Assembly: GCF_002198655.1 (NCBI RefSeq)
Contig: NZ_MWLN01000191.1
Coordinates: 184,923 to 248,922, forward strand
Direction: 5' to 3'
Length of the DNA stretch: 64,000 bases
Source: Kineosporia sp. A_224
GTDB lineage: Bacteria; Actinomycetota; Actinomycetes; Actinomycetales; Kineosporiaceae
Made by a program: the position numbers and the translations under genes. Positions 24,730 through 32,668 of this stretch are shown one piece after another; position 1 is the first letter of the stretch, and every line of letters begins with the position of its first letter. Under the pieces are notes generated by a model. The model made no database searches, was not told where the DNA came from, and worked only from the letters and a program-made list of their open reading frames with translations.

Positions 24730-25719
24730 TCACCCTCGACCGCTGAACCCCAGGATACGGTCCAGCCAGTTGCGCAGGGAGCCTGCGGCGCCCTGCGCGA
24801 GCACCGTGTGCTCGAACGTCCCGAAGCCGTGGAACCCGCCGGACCACACGTGGAGGTCGGCCTGGCCGCCGTCCGCCCAGATCCGGCTGGCGAAGGTGAC
24901 CACCTCGTCCCGGAACACCTCGGCGCTGCCGGCCTCGAGGAAGGCCGGCGGGAGCCGGCTCAGGTCCGAGGCACGGGCGGGTGCCGCGTAGGCGGGCACC
25001 GCCTGCGTGCCGTAGAGGTCGCCGAGGAGCGAGCGCCAGGCGAGCTCGTTCTCGACGGCGTTCCACATGCCGGTGGGGAACTGACGTGTGGAGCGGGTGT
25101 CGCCGCGGTCGTCGAGCATCGGCGCGATGAGGAGCTGGCCGGCGACGGCGGGACCGCCACGGTCCCGGGCCATGAGGGCCACCGAGGCGGCGAGCCCGCC
25201 GCCGGCGCTGATCCCGGCGAGGATCCCCTTGGACACGTTGACCTGCAACGCCTCCGCATGGTCCGAGAGGTGGACCAGGCCCGCGTAGCAGTCCTCCTGC
25301 GGCACCGGGAACCGGACCTCGGGAGCGCGGCGGTACTCCACGGTCGCCACGACCGCGTTGTAGCGCTCGATCCAGTCGACGAAGACGTCGGCACCGCTCC
25401 ACCGGGTGCCGAGCATCATGCCGCCCCCGTGCACGAAGTAGACGAGCGGGCTGCTCGGGCTGCGGTCCGGCCGGTGGACCAGCGACATCGGCACCATCGC
25501 TCCGTCGAAGCTGCGCACCTCGACGTCGACCGTCACCAGCCCCAGCGCGGCGATCCGGGCCCGGGCCTGGACCGCGGCGGCCTCGTCCTCGGCGCGCTTG
25601 ACCGGGATGTCGGCGTCCGTGATCGGCGACGGGCGGTCGAGCTGGACCGCGAGCGCCGCCGCCACCTCCGGGTCGAGCGGTGGAGCGGGGACCAGGCGCC
25701 CGCCGTGCGACAGCGTCAT
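24730..25719 (-). CDS. Alpha/beta hydrolase, HSL-type esterase
   Basis: A 329-aa hydrolase of the hormone-sensitive-lipase group: oxyanion motif HGGG at residues 97-100, nucleophile elbow GISAGGG near 168-174, an acidic residue in SAEVFRDEV and a C-terminal catalytic His in GGFHGFG. It is cytoplasmic, with no signal peptide, and cleaves short acyl esters. ATG 25719 follows GGTGAGGG. It is divergent from a CUT1 sugar transporter, so removal of acetyl groups from an imported sugar or glycoside is a reasonable guess. Confidence 0.85.
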   Translation of the reverse strand: MTLSHGGRLVPAPPLDPEVAAALAVQLDRPSPITDADIPVKRAEDEAAAVQARARIAALGLVTVDVEVRSFDGAMVPMSLVHRPDRSPSSPLVYFVHGGGMMLGTRWSGADVFVDWIERYNAVVATVEYRRAPEVRFPVPQEDCYAGLVHLSDHAEALQVNVSKGILAGISAGGGLAASVALMARDRGGPAVAGQLLIAPMLDDRGDTRSTRQFPTGMWNAVENELAWRSLLGDLYGTQAVPAYAAPARASDLSRLPPAFLEAGSAEVFRDEVVTFASRIWADGGQADLHVWSGGFHGFGTFEHTVLAQGAAGSLRNWLDRILGFSGRG

Positions 25720-25878
25720 ACCCTCACCGTGCCTCGGAGCCGAACGGACATCCACCAGAGTGGGGCCGACCCTGCCGGGCGGGTAGCCGCCAGCGCAACG
25801 CAGAAGGGTCCCCCCGGGGCGCCAGGTGGCGGTTGTGCCCGCCATGACCGAACCGGACGATCGGTGGGGTCGCGCCCA

Positions 25879-25894
25879 TTGCCAAAGGAGGCAA
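25879..25894 (+). promoter_or_regulatory. Inverted repeat enclosing the ribosome-binding site of the CUT1 lipoprotein gene
   Basis: TTGCC (25879-25883) and GGCAA (25890-25894) flank AAAGGA, so the AGGAGG Shine-Dalgarno (25886-25891) lies within the repeat. It could be an RNA hairpin that hides the site or a DNA operator at the start of the gene. Confidence 0.35.
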
Positions 25895-25898
25895 CAGG

Positions 25899-27281
25899 AT
25901 GTCCGTCCCCCATGTCCGGGCTCGCTCCGGACGACGTCCGTTCACGCTCGCCACGCTCTGCGTCGCAGGGCTCGCGCTCGCGGCCTGCAGCGCACCGGGG
26001 AGCGAGGCCCCCGCGTCGTCCTCCGCAGCAGGGCCGTCGGCGACCGCCACTGCCGACGGGGCGCCCACCTGCGGCACCGCACCGGTGACGATGTCCGCCT
26101 ACTTCGAGACGGGCTTCCCGCTGCCGAAGGCGCTGACCGACGAGTTCACGAAGCAGAACCCGAACGTCACCTGGAACATCCGCGAGGACCAGTTCGCGGT
26201 CATCACCCAGAACGCGCCGCGGGTGCTCGCGGACAACCCGCCCGACCTCATGCGGCTGCCGCAGATGTCCGAGCTCGCCAAGGACGGCCTGCTGAAGAAC
26301 ATGGACGGCTACGCCACCGCGTTCGGCTGGGACACGTGGCCGAGCTCGCAGCTCGAGCAGCTGCGGGTGGACGACGCCGGCCGGCGCGGGACGGGCTCGC
26401 TCTACGGCATGGGCCTGAACTTCAGCCTCACGGGCGTGTTCTACAACAAGGACCTCGCCGCGAAGATCGGCATGACGTCCCCGCCCGCGACCCTCGCAGA
26501 GCTGGACGCGGCCATGGAGAAGGCGAAGCAGGCCGGGATCACGCCGATCCAGCAGTTCAACGGCGGCGCCACGGGCGGCCTGCTCTTCCCGCTGCAGAAC
26601 CTCATGGCGGTCTACGGCCCCACCGGCCCGGTCAACGACTGGATCTTCAACAAGCCCGGCGCCACGATCGACACACCCGCGAACCTGCAGGCCGCCCAGC
26701 ACCTCGAGAAGTGGGTCAAGGCCGGCTACTTCGCCAAGGACGTCAACTCCGTCGACTACGCGACGATGATGAGCCGCTTCATCGGGGGCAAGGGCCTGTT
26801 CATCTTCGACGGCGACTGGGAGTCGGCGAACCTCGACAAGCAGATGGCCGGCAAGGCGGGCTTCTTCCTCATGCCGCCGCTGGAGGCCGGTGGGAAGCAG
26901 GCAGCGATGTCCGCCCCGCTGACCTTCGGGGTCGCGGAGAAGGCCAAGAACGCCGACTGCGCCGCCTTCTTCCTCAACTGGGTGGCGACCGACCAGAAGG
27001 CGCGCGAGATCGCCGTCACCGTCGGCGGCTCGCACCCGCTCGGCCTCCCGGACGCCTTCATGCCGCCGACGACCCCGGGCTCGGTGACCGCCGCTACCCT
27101 CGAGGCCGGCGCGAAGGTGGTGCAGGACAACGGCGCCATGGACTTCATCGCCAACGCGACCGGGGCCATCTACGCCAAGAGCTGGACCCCGCAGGTGCAG
27201 AAGCTGGCCGCCGGGCAGCAGAACCCCGAGGACCTGCTCGCCGCGGTGCAGAAGGACTACGAGAGCCAGGTCGGGAGCTGA
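25899..27281 (+). CDS. Sugar-binding lipoprotein of a CUT1 ABC transporter
   Basis: A 460-aa family 1 extracellular solute-binding lipoprotein. The signal peptide ends in a lipobox with Cys30 (LALAAC), followed by an Ala/Ser/Thr linker. The mature domain shows the usual landmarks: TGVFYNKDLAAKIGM, a C-terminal FFLNWVATDQKAREIAV and MPPLEAGG. It delivers an oligosaccharide or similar to the two permeases encoded downstream. The ATPase is not encoded here; in actinobacteria a shared MsiK-type ATPase usually serves. Strong AGGAGG before ATG 25899. Confidence 0.88.
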   Translation: MSVPHVRARSGRRPFTLATLCVAGLALAACSAPGSEAPASSSAAGPSATATADGAPTCGTAPVTMSAYFETGFPLPKALTDEFTKQNPNVTWNIREDQFAVITQNAPRVLADNPPDLMRLPQMSELAKDGLLKNMDGYATAFGWDTWPSSQLEQLRVDDAGRRGTGSLYGMGLNFSLTGVFYNKDLAAKIGMTSPPATLAELDAAMEKAKQAGITPIQQFNGGATGGLLFPLQNLMAVYGPTGPVNDWIFNKPGATIDTPANLQAAQHLEKWVKAGYFAKDVNSVDYATMMSRFIGGKGLFIFDGDWESANLDKQMAGKAGFFLMPPLEAGGKQAAMSAPLTFGVAEKAKNADCAAFFLNWVATDQKAREIAVTVGGSHPLGLPDAFMPPTTPGSVTAATLEAGAKVVQDNGAMDFIANATGAIYAKSWTPQVQKLAAGQQNPEDLLAAVQKDYESQVGS

Positions 27282-27286
27282 CGTCC

Positions 27287-28255
27287 ATGCCACGTCCGGT
27301 CGAAGGCACCACGACCCGCCCTCCCGGCCGGGTCGCCGCGGAGTCCTCGCCGGCTGAGAAGGGTCGCCGCGTCCGTCGGGCGCGGCGACCCGCTCCGGCC
27401 CTCGTCGGCTGGCTCTTCGTCGCGCCGGCGCTGGTGATGTACGGCGTCTTCGTGCTGCGCCCGATCGCCGTCACGCTCCAGTACTCGCTCTACGACTGGG
27501 ACGGCGCCGGGCCCTCCACGTGGGTCGGCCTCGGCAACTACGCCAAGATCTTCACCGACCCCGACCTGCTCGGGCCGATCCTGCACGCCTTCCAGCTCAT
27601 CGTCTTCTTCAGCGCGGTCCCCGTCACCCTGGGGCTCTTCGTCGCGACGACGATCCGCCGGATCGCCCAGAGCCGCCTGGCCGGCATCGCCCGGACGATC
27701 CTCTTCCTGCCGCAGGTCATCCCGCTCGTGGCCGCGGGCATCATGTGGAGCTGGCTGCTGTCCTCGACCGGGCTGGTCAACCAACTCCTGTCCGCCGTCG
27801 GTCTGGGGTCCCTGACCCGTGGCTGGCTCGGGGACTTCACCACGGCGCTGCCCGCCGTCGGGCTCATCGGTGCGTGGGTCCTCCTCGGCCTGTGCACGCT
27901 GCTGCTGCTCGCCGGCATGAGCAAGATCGACCAGACGCTCTACGAGGCCGCCCGGCTCGACGGCGCGGGCGCCGTCCGGGAGTTCGTGTCGATCACCCTG
28001 CCGAGCCTGCGGCAGGAGATCGCCGTCTGCGTCACCATCACGGTGATCGCGGCCCTGTCGAGCTTCGACATCGTCTACATCTCGACCCAGGGCGGTCCGG
28101 GGAACTCGACCCTGGTGCCCGGGCTGCAGGTCTACTACCTGGCCTTCTCCGAGCGGGACATCGGGACCGCCTGCGCACTGGCCATGGTCCTCATGACGCT
28201 CGTCCTGGCCACCGTGCTCCCTATCCAGTGGTTCAACCGGGAGGACTCACGATGA
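27287..28255 (+). CDS. CUT1 ABC transporter permease (MalF/UgpA-like)
   Basis: A 322-aa protein with a basic, Pro-rich N-terminal tail, then about six membrane helices. The cytoplasmic EAA loop that docks on the ATPase is clear (YEAARLDGAGAVREF). The FDIVYISTQGGPGNST stretch is typical of the MalF/UgpA subunit. ATG 27287 is five bases after the lipoprotein stop; its stop overlaps the next permease (ATGA), indicating tight coupling. Confidence 0.92.
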   Translation: MPRPVEGTTTRPPGRVAAESSPAEKGRRVRRARRPAPALVGWLFVAPALVMYGVFVLRPIAVTLQYSLYDWDGAGPSTWVGLGNYAKIFTDPDLLGPILHAFQLIVFFSAVPVTLGLFVATTIRRIAQSRLAGIARTILFLPQVIPLVAAGIMWSWLLSSTGLVNQLLSAVGLGSLTRGWLGDFTTALPAVGLIGAWVLLGLCTLLLLAGMSKIDQTLYEAARLDGAGAVREFVSITLPSLRQEIAVCVTITVIAALSSFDIVYISTQGGPGNSTLVPGLQVYYLAFSERDIGTACALAMVLMTLVLATVLPIQWFNREDSR

Positions 28256-29076
28256 TCGTGGGACGCCGCGAGGCACTGGTCGGCAGGGCGCTGCTCGTCG
28301 CCCTCATGGCGGTGACGATCGTGCCGTTCGTCAGCCTCTTCGTCACCGCGCTGCACCCGTCCGGGACCTACCCGCCGGGCGTCCAGTGGCCGGCCGACCC
28401 GCAGTGGAGCAACTTCGGCGACGCGTTCCGGGCCGCGAACATGGGCCGGCTGCTGGAGTCGACGGGGCTCATCGTCCTCGGCGTCGTCCCCGCCTCGCTG
28501 CTCTTCGGCACGATGGCCGGTTTCGGCCTGGGGCAGATCAGGATGCGAGGCAGCCGCGTCGTCTTCCTGCTCTTCCTCCTCGGGCTGACGCTGCCCTTCG
28601 AGGGCATCATCATTCCGCTGTACTACACGATCCGGGACATGGGGCTGCTCAACACCCGGTGGGCCATCATCCTGCCGCTCATCGGCCTCTTCATGCCGTT
28701 CTCCATCGTGTGGATGCGGGCGCACTTCATCACCATGCCCGCAGAGCTCACCGAGGCGGCGAAGGTGGACGGCGCCAACGTGTGGCAGCTCTTCTGGCGC
28801 ATCCACGTGCCGCTGGCGATGCCCGCCCTGTCCTCGCTCGCGATCCTGCTGTTCCTCTGGACCTGGAACCAGTTCCTCCTGGCCATCGTGCTCGTCGACG
28901 ACCCGCTCAAGCGCACGATGGCCGGCGCCCTGGGCGCCTTCCAGGGGCAGTGGGGCACCGACATCCCGTTGCTGTGCGCCGGTTCCCTGCTGATCCTCAC
29001 CCCGACACTGCTCGTGTTCTTCGTCTTCCAGCGCCAGTTCGTCTCCGCGCTGCTCGCGGGAGCCGTCAAGTCCTGA
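28252..29076 (+). CDS. CUT1 ABC transporter permease (MalG/UgpE-like)
   Basis: A 274-aa protein with six membrane segments and the EAA loop (TEAAKVDGANVWQLFWRIHV) of the second permease subunit. The C-terminal FQRQFVSALLAGAVKS is characteristic of MalG-type subunits. It overlaps the previous gene by four bases and is the last gene of the transporter operon. The sugar specificity cannot be read from sequence. Confidence 0.92.
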   Translation: MIVGRREALVGRALLVALMAVTIVPFVSLFVTALHPSGTYPPGVQWPADPQWSNFGDAFRAANMGRLLESTGLIVLGVVPASLLFGTMAGFGLGQIRMRGSRVVFLLFLLGLTLPFEGIIIPLYYTIRDMGLLNTRWAIILPLIGLFMPFSIVWMRAHFITMPAELTEAAKVDGANVWQLFWRIHVPLAMPALSSLAILLFLWTWNQFLLAIVLVDDPLKRTMAGALGAFQGQWGTDIPLLCAGSLLILTPTLLVFFVFQRQFVSALLAGAVKS

Positions 29077-29110
29077 GTGCCGGACCGGCCGCCGGCCCCT
29101 GTTCTCTCGG

Positions 29111-29275
29111 GCGCGAATCCTATATTCTCCAGGATCTATCATGGAGGCAACGCTCCGCCCACGGAAGGGCTCCCGACGCATGCTCATCGACCGCACCTCG
29201 TCCGCCGCCGCCGGCGTCCCCCCGCACGAGGCCTGGGATGGCAGTGCCCCGCCCTGCCCGACCGCGCTCCCCTAG
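29111..29275 (+). other. Promoter-like AT-rich stretch with a 44-codon ORF, possible regulator remnant
   Basis: The gap between 29077 and 29294 holds an isolated AT-rich island with TATATT (29121-29126) and an ATCCT/AGGAT inverted repeat, then an ATG at 29141 opening a 44-codon frame (MEATLRPRKGSRRMLIDRTS at its start) that ends at TAG 29275. It does not resemble a known protein. A promoter and operator followed by a truncated frame suggest the decayed start of a regulator gene, but a small expressed gene cannot be excluded. Confidence 0.3.
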
Positions 29276-29294
29276 GGCCGGACGGCGGCCGGCG

Positions 29295-30476
29295 TCACTG
29301 CGCGGCGGCCGCCAGGGAGGGGCGGGCACGGGGCCACGCGTCCAGCGCGACCCGGATGTCGCCGCGGGTCTCGGCCCGGAGCGCCTCGCGGTGCGCCTCC
29401 TCGAAGACGTCGTCGAGGACGACGCGCCGGCCGCCGGCGGCCGACCGCACCGCGGCCTCGACCATGGCCAGGCTCATGACGTTGCCGTGCACCTCGCCGT
29501 CCGGCGTCCGGCCCGAGCGCAACGCCGCGACGAAGGCCCGCAGCGCCCCGGCGATGCCGTCAGGACCGTCGACCACGGGCGCCGGCCGGCCGTCGGCCGG
29601 GTCGCCGGGTCCCTCGACGTAGCGGCGGCCGGCGTGGTCCGGCTCGGTGAAGACGACGGGGGCCGCCTCGCCGTCCCAGCACACCGTGCCGTGCTCCGCG
29701 ACGGCCCGCCAGGCGCCGTTCCACGACGTCTCGGCGCCGGGTGCGCACCACGAGCCGTCGTAGACGTACCGCGCACCGTCGTCCATGGCGAACGTCGCGC
29801 TCGCCGCCGCGTTGCCCGAGAACCAGCTCCAGGGCGGGTTGTAGGCCTCGCAGTACACGCTCGTCGGCTCGCTCCCGAGGAGGAACCGCGCGCTGTCGAA
29901 CGCGTGGATCGCCATGTCGACCAGGAGCGGGTCGGCCATCTCCTCGCGGAACCCGCCGAAGTGGGCCGCCTTGAAGAACTGCGTCGTCAGGGTGCCCACC
30001 GGCCCGAGCGACCGGGCCGTCTCACGGAAGGCCGCCAGCCGGGGGTTCCAGCGGCGCGACTGGCTGACCATGAAGAGCTCGCCCGTCACCTCGGCGGCGG
30101 CGCAGAGCGAGAGCGCCTCGGCGAGCGTGGCCGCGGCCGGCTTCTCGCCGAGCACGGGCAGTCCGGCGAGGAGCACCGCAGTGGTCACCGGGTGGTGCGC
30201 GGACGGGACGGTCACGTCGACGACCGCGTGCGCGGCCGTCTCCCGCGCGAGCGCGACGACGTCGGTGCCGACCGGCACGGCCGGGGAGCCGCTCCGGGCG
30301 ACAGCCTGCGCGACGGCGTCCCGCGCGACGCCGAGGTCGACGTCCGCCACCCCGGCCAGCTCGACGCCCGGCTCGGCCGAGATCACCTGCAGCCAGGCGC
30401 GTCCCATGTTCCCGGCGCCGGCGAGCACGACCCGCACCGGCTCGTCGGCGGGGATCCCCAACGGCCGGTGGGTCAC
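29295..30476 (-). CDS. Gfo/Idh/MocA family NAD(P)-dependent dehydrogenase
   Basis: A 393-aa oxidoreductase with an N-terminal Rossmann motif ([14 protein letters not shown], about residues 13-26), the family EKP motif (VLGEKPAA) and a C-terminal alpha/beta domain. Relatives oxidise sugar, inositol or glycoside hydroxyls; ThuB-type members make 3-keto sugars. GTG 30476 overlaps the stop of the upstream ThuA-like gene (GTGA), so the two are coupled, which repeats the thuA-thuB pairing of rhizobial trehalose catabolism. The substrate here is unknown. Confidence 0.88.
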   Translation of the reverse strand: MTHRPLGIPADEPVRVVLAGAGNMGRAWLQVISAEPGVELAGVADVDLGVARDAVAQAVARSGSPAVPVGTDVVALARETAAHAVVDVTVPSAHHPVTTAVLLAGLPVLGEKPAAATLAEALSLCAAAEVTGELFMVSQSRRWNPRLAAFRETARSLGPVGTLTTQFFKAAHFGGFREEMADPLLVDMAIHAFDSARFLLGSEPTSVYCEAYNPPWSWFSGNAAASATFAMDDGARYVYDGSWCAPGAETSWNGAWRAVAEHGTVCWDGEAAPVVFTEPDHAGRRYVEGPGDPADGRPAPVVDGPDGIAGALRAFVAALRSGRTPDGEVHGNVMSLAMVEAAVRSAAGGRRVVLDDVFEEAHREALRAETRGDIRVALDAWPRARPSLAAAAQ

Positions 30477-31249
30477 GCCTCGTCCTCGATCGGGCCGGTG
30501 TAGTCGTGCCCGGTGAAGAAGTCGTCCGTGTCGTAGCGCTGCAGCGTCGGGAGGCTGCGCCCAGGCCGGTCCGTCACGGCCCACTCGACCGCGTTCGCGA
30601 TGACCCGGCGGACGTCGCGGTGGTGGTAGGTCGGGTAGTCCTGGTCCCCGGGCCGGAAGTAGAAGATCTTGCCGTGGCCCCGGCGGAAGGTGCAGCCGGA
30701 CCGGAACGCCTCCCCGCCGCTGAACGTGCTGATGAAGACGAGCTCGTCCGGGACAGGGATGTCGAAGAACTCGCCGTACATCTCGTCCTCGTCGATGACG
30801 ATCGGGTGCGGCACCCCGCGGGCGATCGGGTGCGTGGGGTCGACCGTCCAGATCAGCTCCCGGTCGTGCTCGCTGCGCCAGCGCAGCGTGCACGTCGTCC
30901 CCATGAGGCGCACGAACAGCTTCGACCAGTGCCCCGAGTGCAGGACGACGAGGCCCAGGCCGGACAGGACGTGCCGGTGGACCCGCTCGACGACCTCGTC
31001 GGCGACCTCCGCGTGCGCGGCGTGCCCCCACCAGACGAGGACGTCGGTCCGTGCGAGCACGTCCTCGGTGAGGCCGTGCTCGGGGTCGTCGAGGGTCACC
31101 GTCGTCACCTCGCACCGGTCGGCGAGGTTCTCGGCGATGCCGGCGCCGATCGTCGTGTGCATGCCGTCCGGGTAGTGGCTTCGTACGCGCTCGTCGAGCT
31201 TCTCGTGCCGGTTCTCGCCCCAGACGACGACGCGGATCGGTCCAGTGAT
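30473..31249 (-). CDS. ThuA-like (trehalose-utilisation type) protein with apparent non-canonical start
   Basis: A 258-aa ThuA-domain protein with a class I glutamine-amidotransferase-like fold: [13 protein letters not shown] near the N-terminus, [24 protein letters not shown] and [12 protein letters not shown]. The conserved protein begins just after ITG, but no ATG, GTG or TTG is in frame there. The good ribosome-binding site GGGAGG (31256-31261) points six bases on to an ATC at 31249. The next in-frame canonical start lies far upstream beyond the operator, up to 31378. Start at ATC is my reading; a sequence error or an unusual start codon are both possible. Probably acts with the coupled Gfo/Idh dehydrogenase on 3-keto sugars. 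Confidence 0.75.
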   Translation of the reverse strand: MTGPIRVVVWGENRHEKLDERVRSHYPDGMHTTIGAGIAENLADRCEVTTVTLDDPEHGLTEDVLARTDVLVWWGHAAHAEVADEVVERVHRHVLSGLGLVVLHSGHWSKLFVRLMGTTCTLRWRSEHDRELIWTVDPTHPIARGVPHPIVIDEDEMYGEFFDIPVPDELVFISTFSGGEAFRSGCTFRRGHGKIFYFRPGDQDYPTYHHRDVRRVIANAVEWAVTDRPGRSLPTLQRYDTDDFFTGHDYTGPIEDEA

Positions 31250-31264
31250 GACGCACCTCCCAGA

Positions 31265-31280
31265 CGTATGACGAATGATG
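31265..31280 (-). promoter_or_regulatory. GntR-type operator copy upstream of the ThuA operon
   Basis: CGTATGACGAATGATG here is identical to 46680-46695 upstream of the GntR-controlled operon. The core CGT-ATG-ACG is a palindrome of the FadR/FCD class. It sits 16-31 bp before the ThuA start, inside the promoter zone. Confidence 0.55.
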
Positions 31281-31363
31281 ACTATGCTAGCGTGACCGCT
31301 CCTTGCGCCCGCATCAACGGTACGGACAACCACAAGCGGGGCACTTCTTCTTCCATTTGCAGA

Positions 31364-31392
31364 ACAAAGTCTTCCCATGGACGTACAAAGTC
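31364..31392 (+). promoter_or_regulatory. Direct-repeat operator candidate for the ROK regulator
   Basis: ACAAAGTC occurs at 31364-31371 and 31385-31392, 21 bp apart. In addition, CTAGCGTGAC occurs at 31287-31296 and 31394-31403. The second copies lie 33-52 bp before the ROK gene start. These paired repeats in the divergent gap are likely regulator contacts. Confidence 0.4.
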
Positions 31393-31435
31393 ACTAGCGT
31401 GACGCTGGAATCGCTCCCAGCCCGGAGGGGTCGAC

Positions 31436-32668
31436 ATGGAACTCCTGCCCCGCCCCGAGAACCGGCACCAGGCGGCCCTGCTGGGCCTGCTGCGCGACAA
31501 CGGGCGCCTGTCCCGCGCCGAGCTCGGTGACCGCGTGGGCCTGTCCCGCTCGAAGGTGGCCCTGGAGCTGGACCGGCTCACCGACCTCGGGCTGGTCGAG
31601 ATGCCGGGGCTGGCGAGATCGCGCGGCGGGCGCCGGTCCCATCTGGTGTCCCTGGGCTCCGGCCTGCGGTTCGTGGGCATCGACATCGGGGCGACGTCGG
31701 TCGACGTCGCGATCACCGACGGCGAGCTGCGGATCCTGGCGCACACGGCGGACGAGATCGACATCCGGCAGGGTCCCGTCGCCGTCCTGCAGCACGCGGT
31801 CAGCCTCGTCGAGAAGCTCCGGGCGGACGGGTCCGCCCCGCAGCTGCACGGCATCGGCGTCGGCGTGCCCGGTCCCGTGAGCCAGCGCGAGGGCGCACCG
31901 GTGTTCCCGCCGATCATGCCGGGCTGGAACCACTTCCCCGTCCGCGACACGTTGTCGGCGCGGCTCGGAGCACCGGTCCTCGTCGACAACGACGTCAACA
32001 TCATGGCTCTCGGGGAGCTCCATGCCGGCACGGCCCGCAGCGTCCGGGACTTCCTGTTCGTCAAGGTGGGCACGGGGATCGGCTGCGGCATCGTCGTCCA
32101 CGGAGAGGTCTACCGGGGTGTCGGCGGCTGCGCCGGGGACATCGGCCACATCGCGGTCGACGAGTCGGGCCCCACGTGCACCTGCGGCAACACCGGGTGC
32201 CTCGAGGCCTACTTCGGAGGTGCGGCGCTCGCACGGGACGCCGAAGCGGCCGCCCGGTCCGGGCGCTCGGACGTGCTCGCCGAACGCCTGCGCGCCACCG
32301 GCCGGCTGACGGCCCGCGACGTCGGGGAGGCCGCGGCGGCCGGCGACCCGGCCGCTGTCGCCCTGATCCGGGACGGCGGCGCCAGGCTGGGTGCGGCCCT
32401 CGCCACGCTGGTCAGCTTCTTCAACCCGGCCATGGTCGTCATCGGCGGGGGCGTCGCCGGGCTCGGGCACCGGCTGCTCGCCGAGATCCGCAGCGTCGTC
32501 TACCGCAGGTCCCTGCCGCTGGCCACCGGGAACCTGCCGATCGTGCTCTCCGAGCTGGGCGGAACGGCGGGTGTCGTCGGCGCGGCCCGGTTCGTCTCCG
32601 AGTCCGCGTTCAGCACCCTGGCCGAAGCGGACCCGCGACCGCGCCGAACGCCCGGGTCCGTCCCGTGA
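31436..32668 (+). CDS. ROK family transcriptional regulator
   Basis: A 410-aa NagC/XylR-like protein: winged HTH at about residues 11-66 (LSRAELGDRVGLSRSKVALE), then a ROK sugar-kinase fold with GIDIGATSVDVAI near 80-92 and the zinc motif CTCGNTGCLE near 247-256. As it retains both HTH and kinase fold, it is a sugar-responsive repressor or activator rather than a glucokinase. It is the first gene of the CUT2 operon, and the ATPase gene overlaps its stop. ATG 31436 follows GGAGG. Confidence 0.92.
   Translation: MELLPRPENRHQAALLGLLRDNGRLSRAELGDRVGLSRSKVALELDRLTDLGLVEMPGLARSRGGRRSHLVSLGSGLRFVGIDIGATSVDVAITDGELRILAHTADEIDIRQGPVAVLQHAVSLVEKLRADGSAPQLHGIGVGVPGPVSQREGAPVFPPIMPGWNHFPVRDTLSARLGAPVLVDNDVNIMALGELHAGTARSVRDFLFVKVGTGIGCGIVVHGEVYRGVGGCAGDIGHIAVDESGPTCTCGNTGCLEAYFGGAALARDAEAAARSGRSDVLAERLRATGRLTARDVGEAAAAGDPAAVALIRDGGARLGAALATLVSFFNPAMVVIGGGVAGLGHRLLAEIRSVVYRRSLPLATGNLPIVLSELGGTAGVVGAARFVSESAFSTLAEADPRPRRTPGSVP

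Noticed and set aside
23662..26088. An 808-codon open frame on the plus strand
   Set aside because: It runs opposite to the PucR-type and esterase genes and into the CUT1 lipoprotein; its product is low-complexity Arg/Pro/Gly and has no domain. High GC creates such shadow frames.
31436..32668. Glucokinase or N-acetylglucosamine kinase
   Set aside because: The protein has an N-terminal winged HTH and heads a transporter operon, as ROK regulators do.
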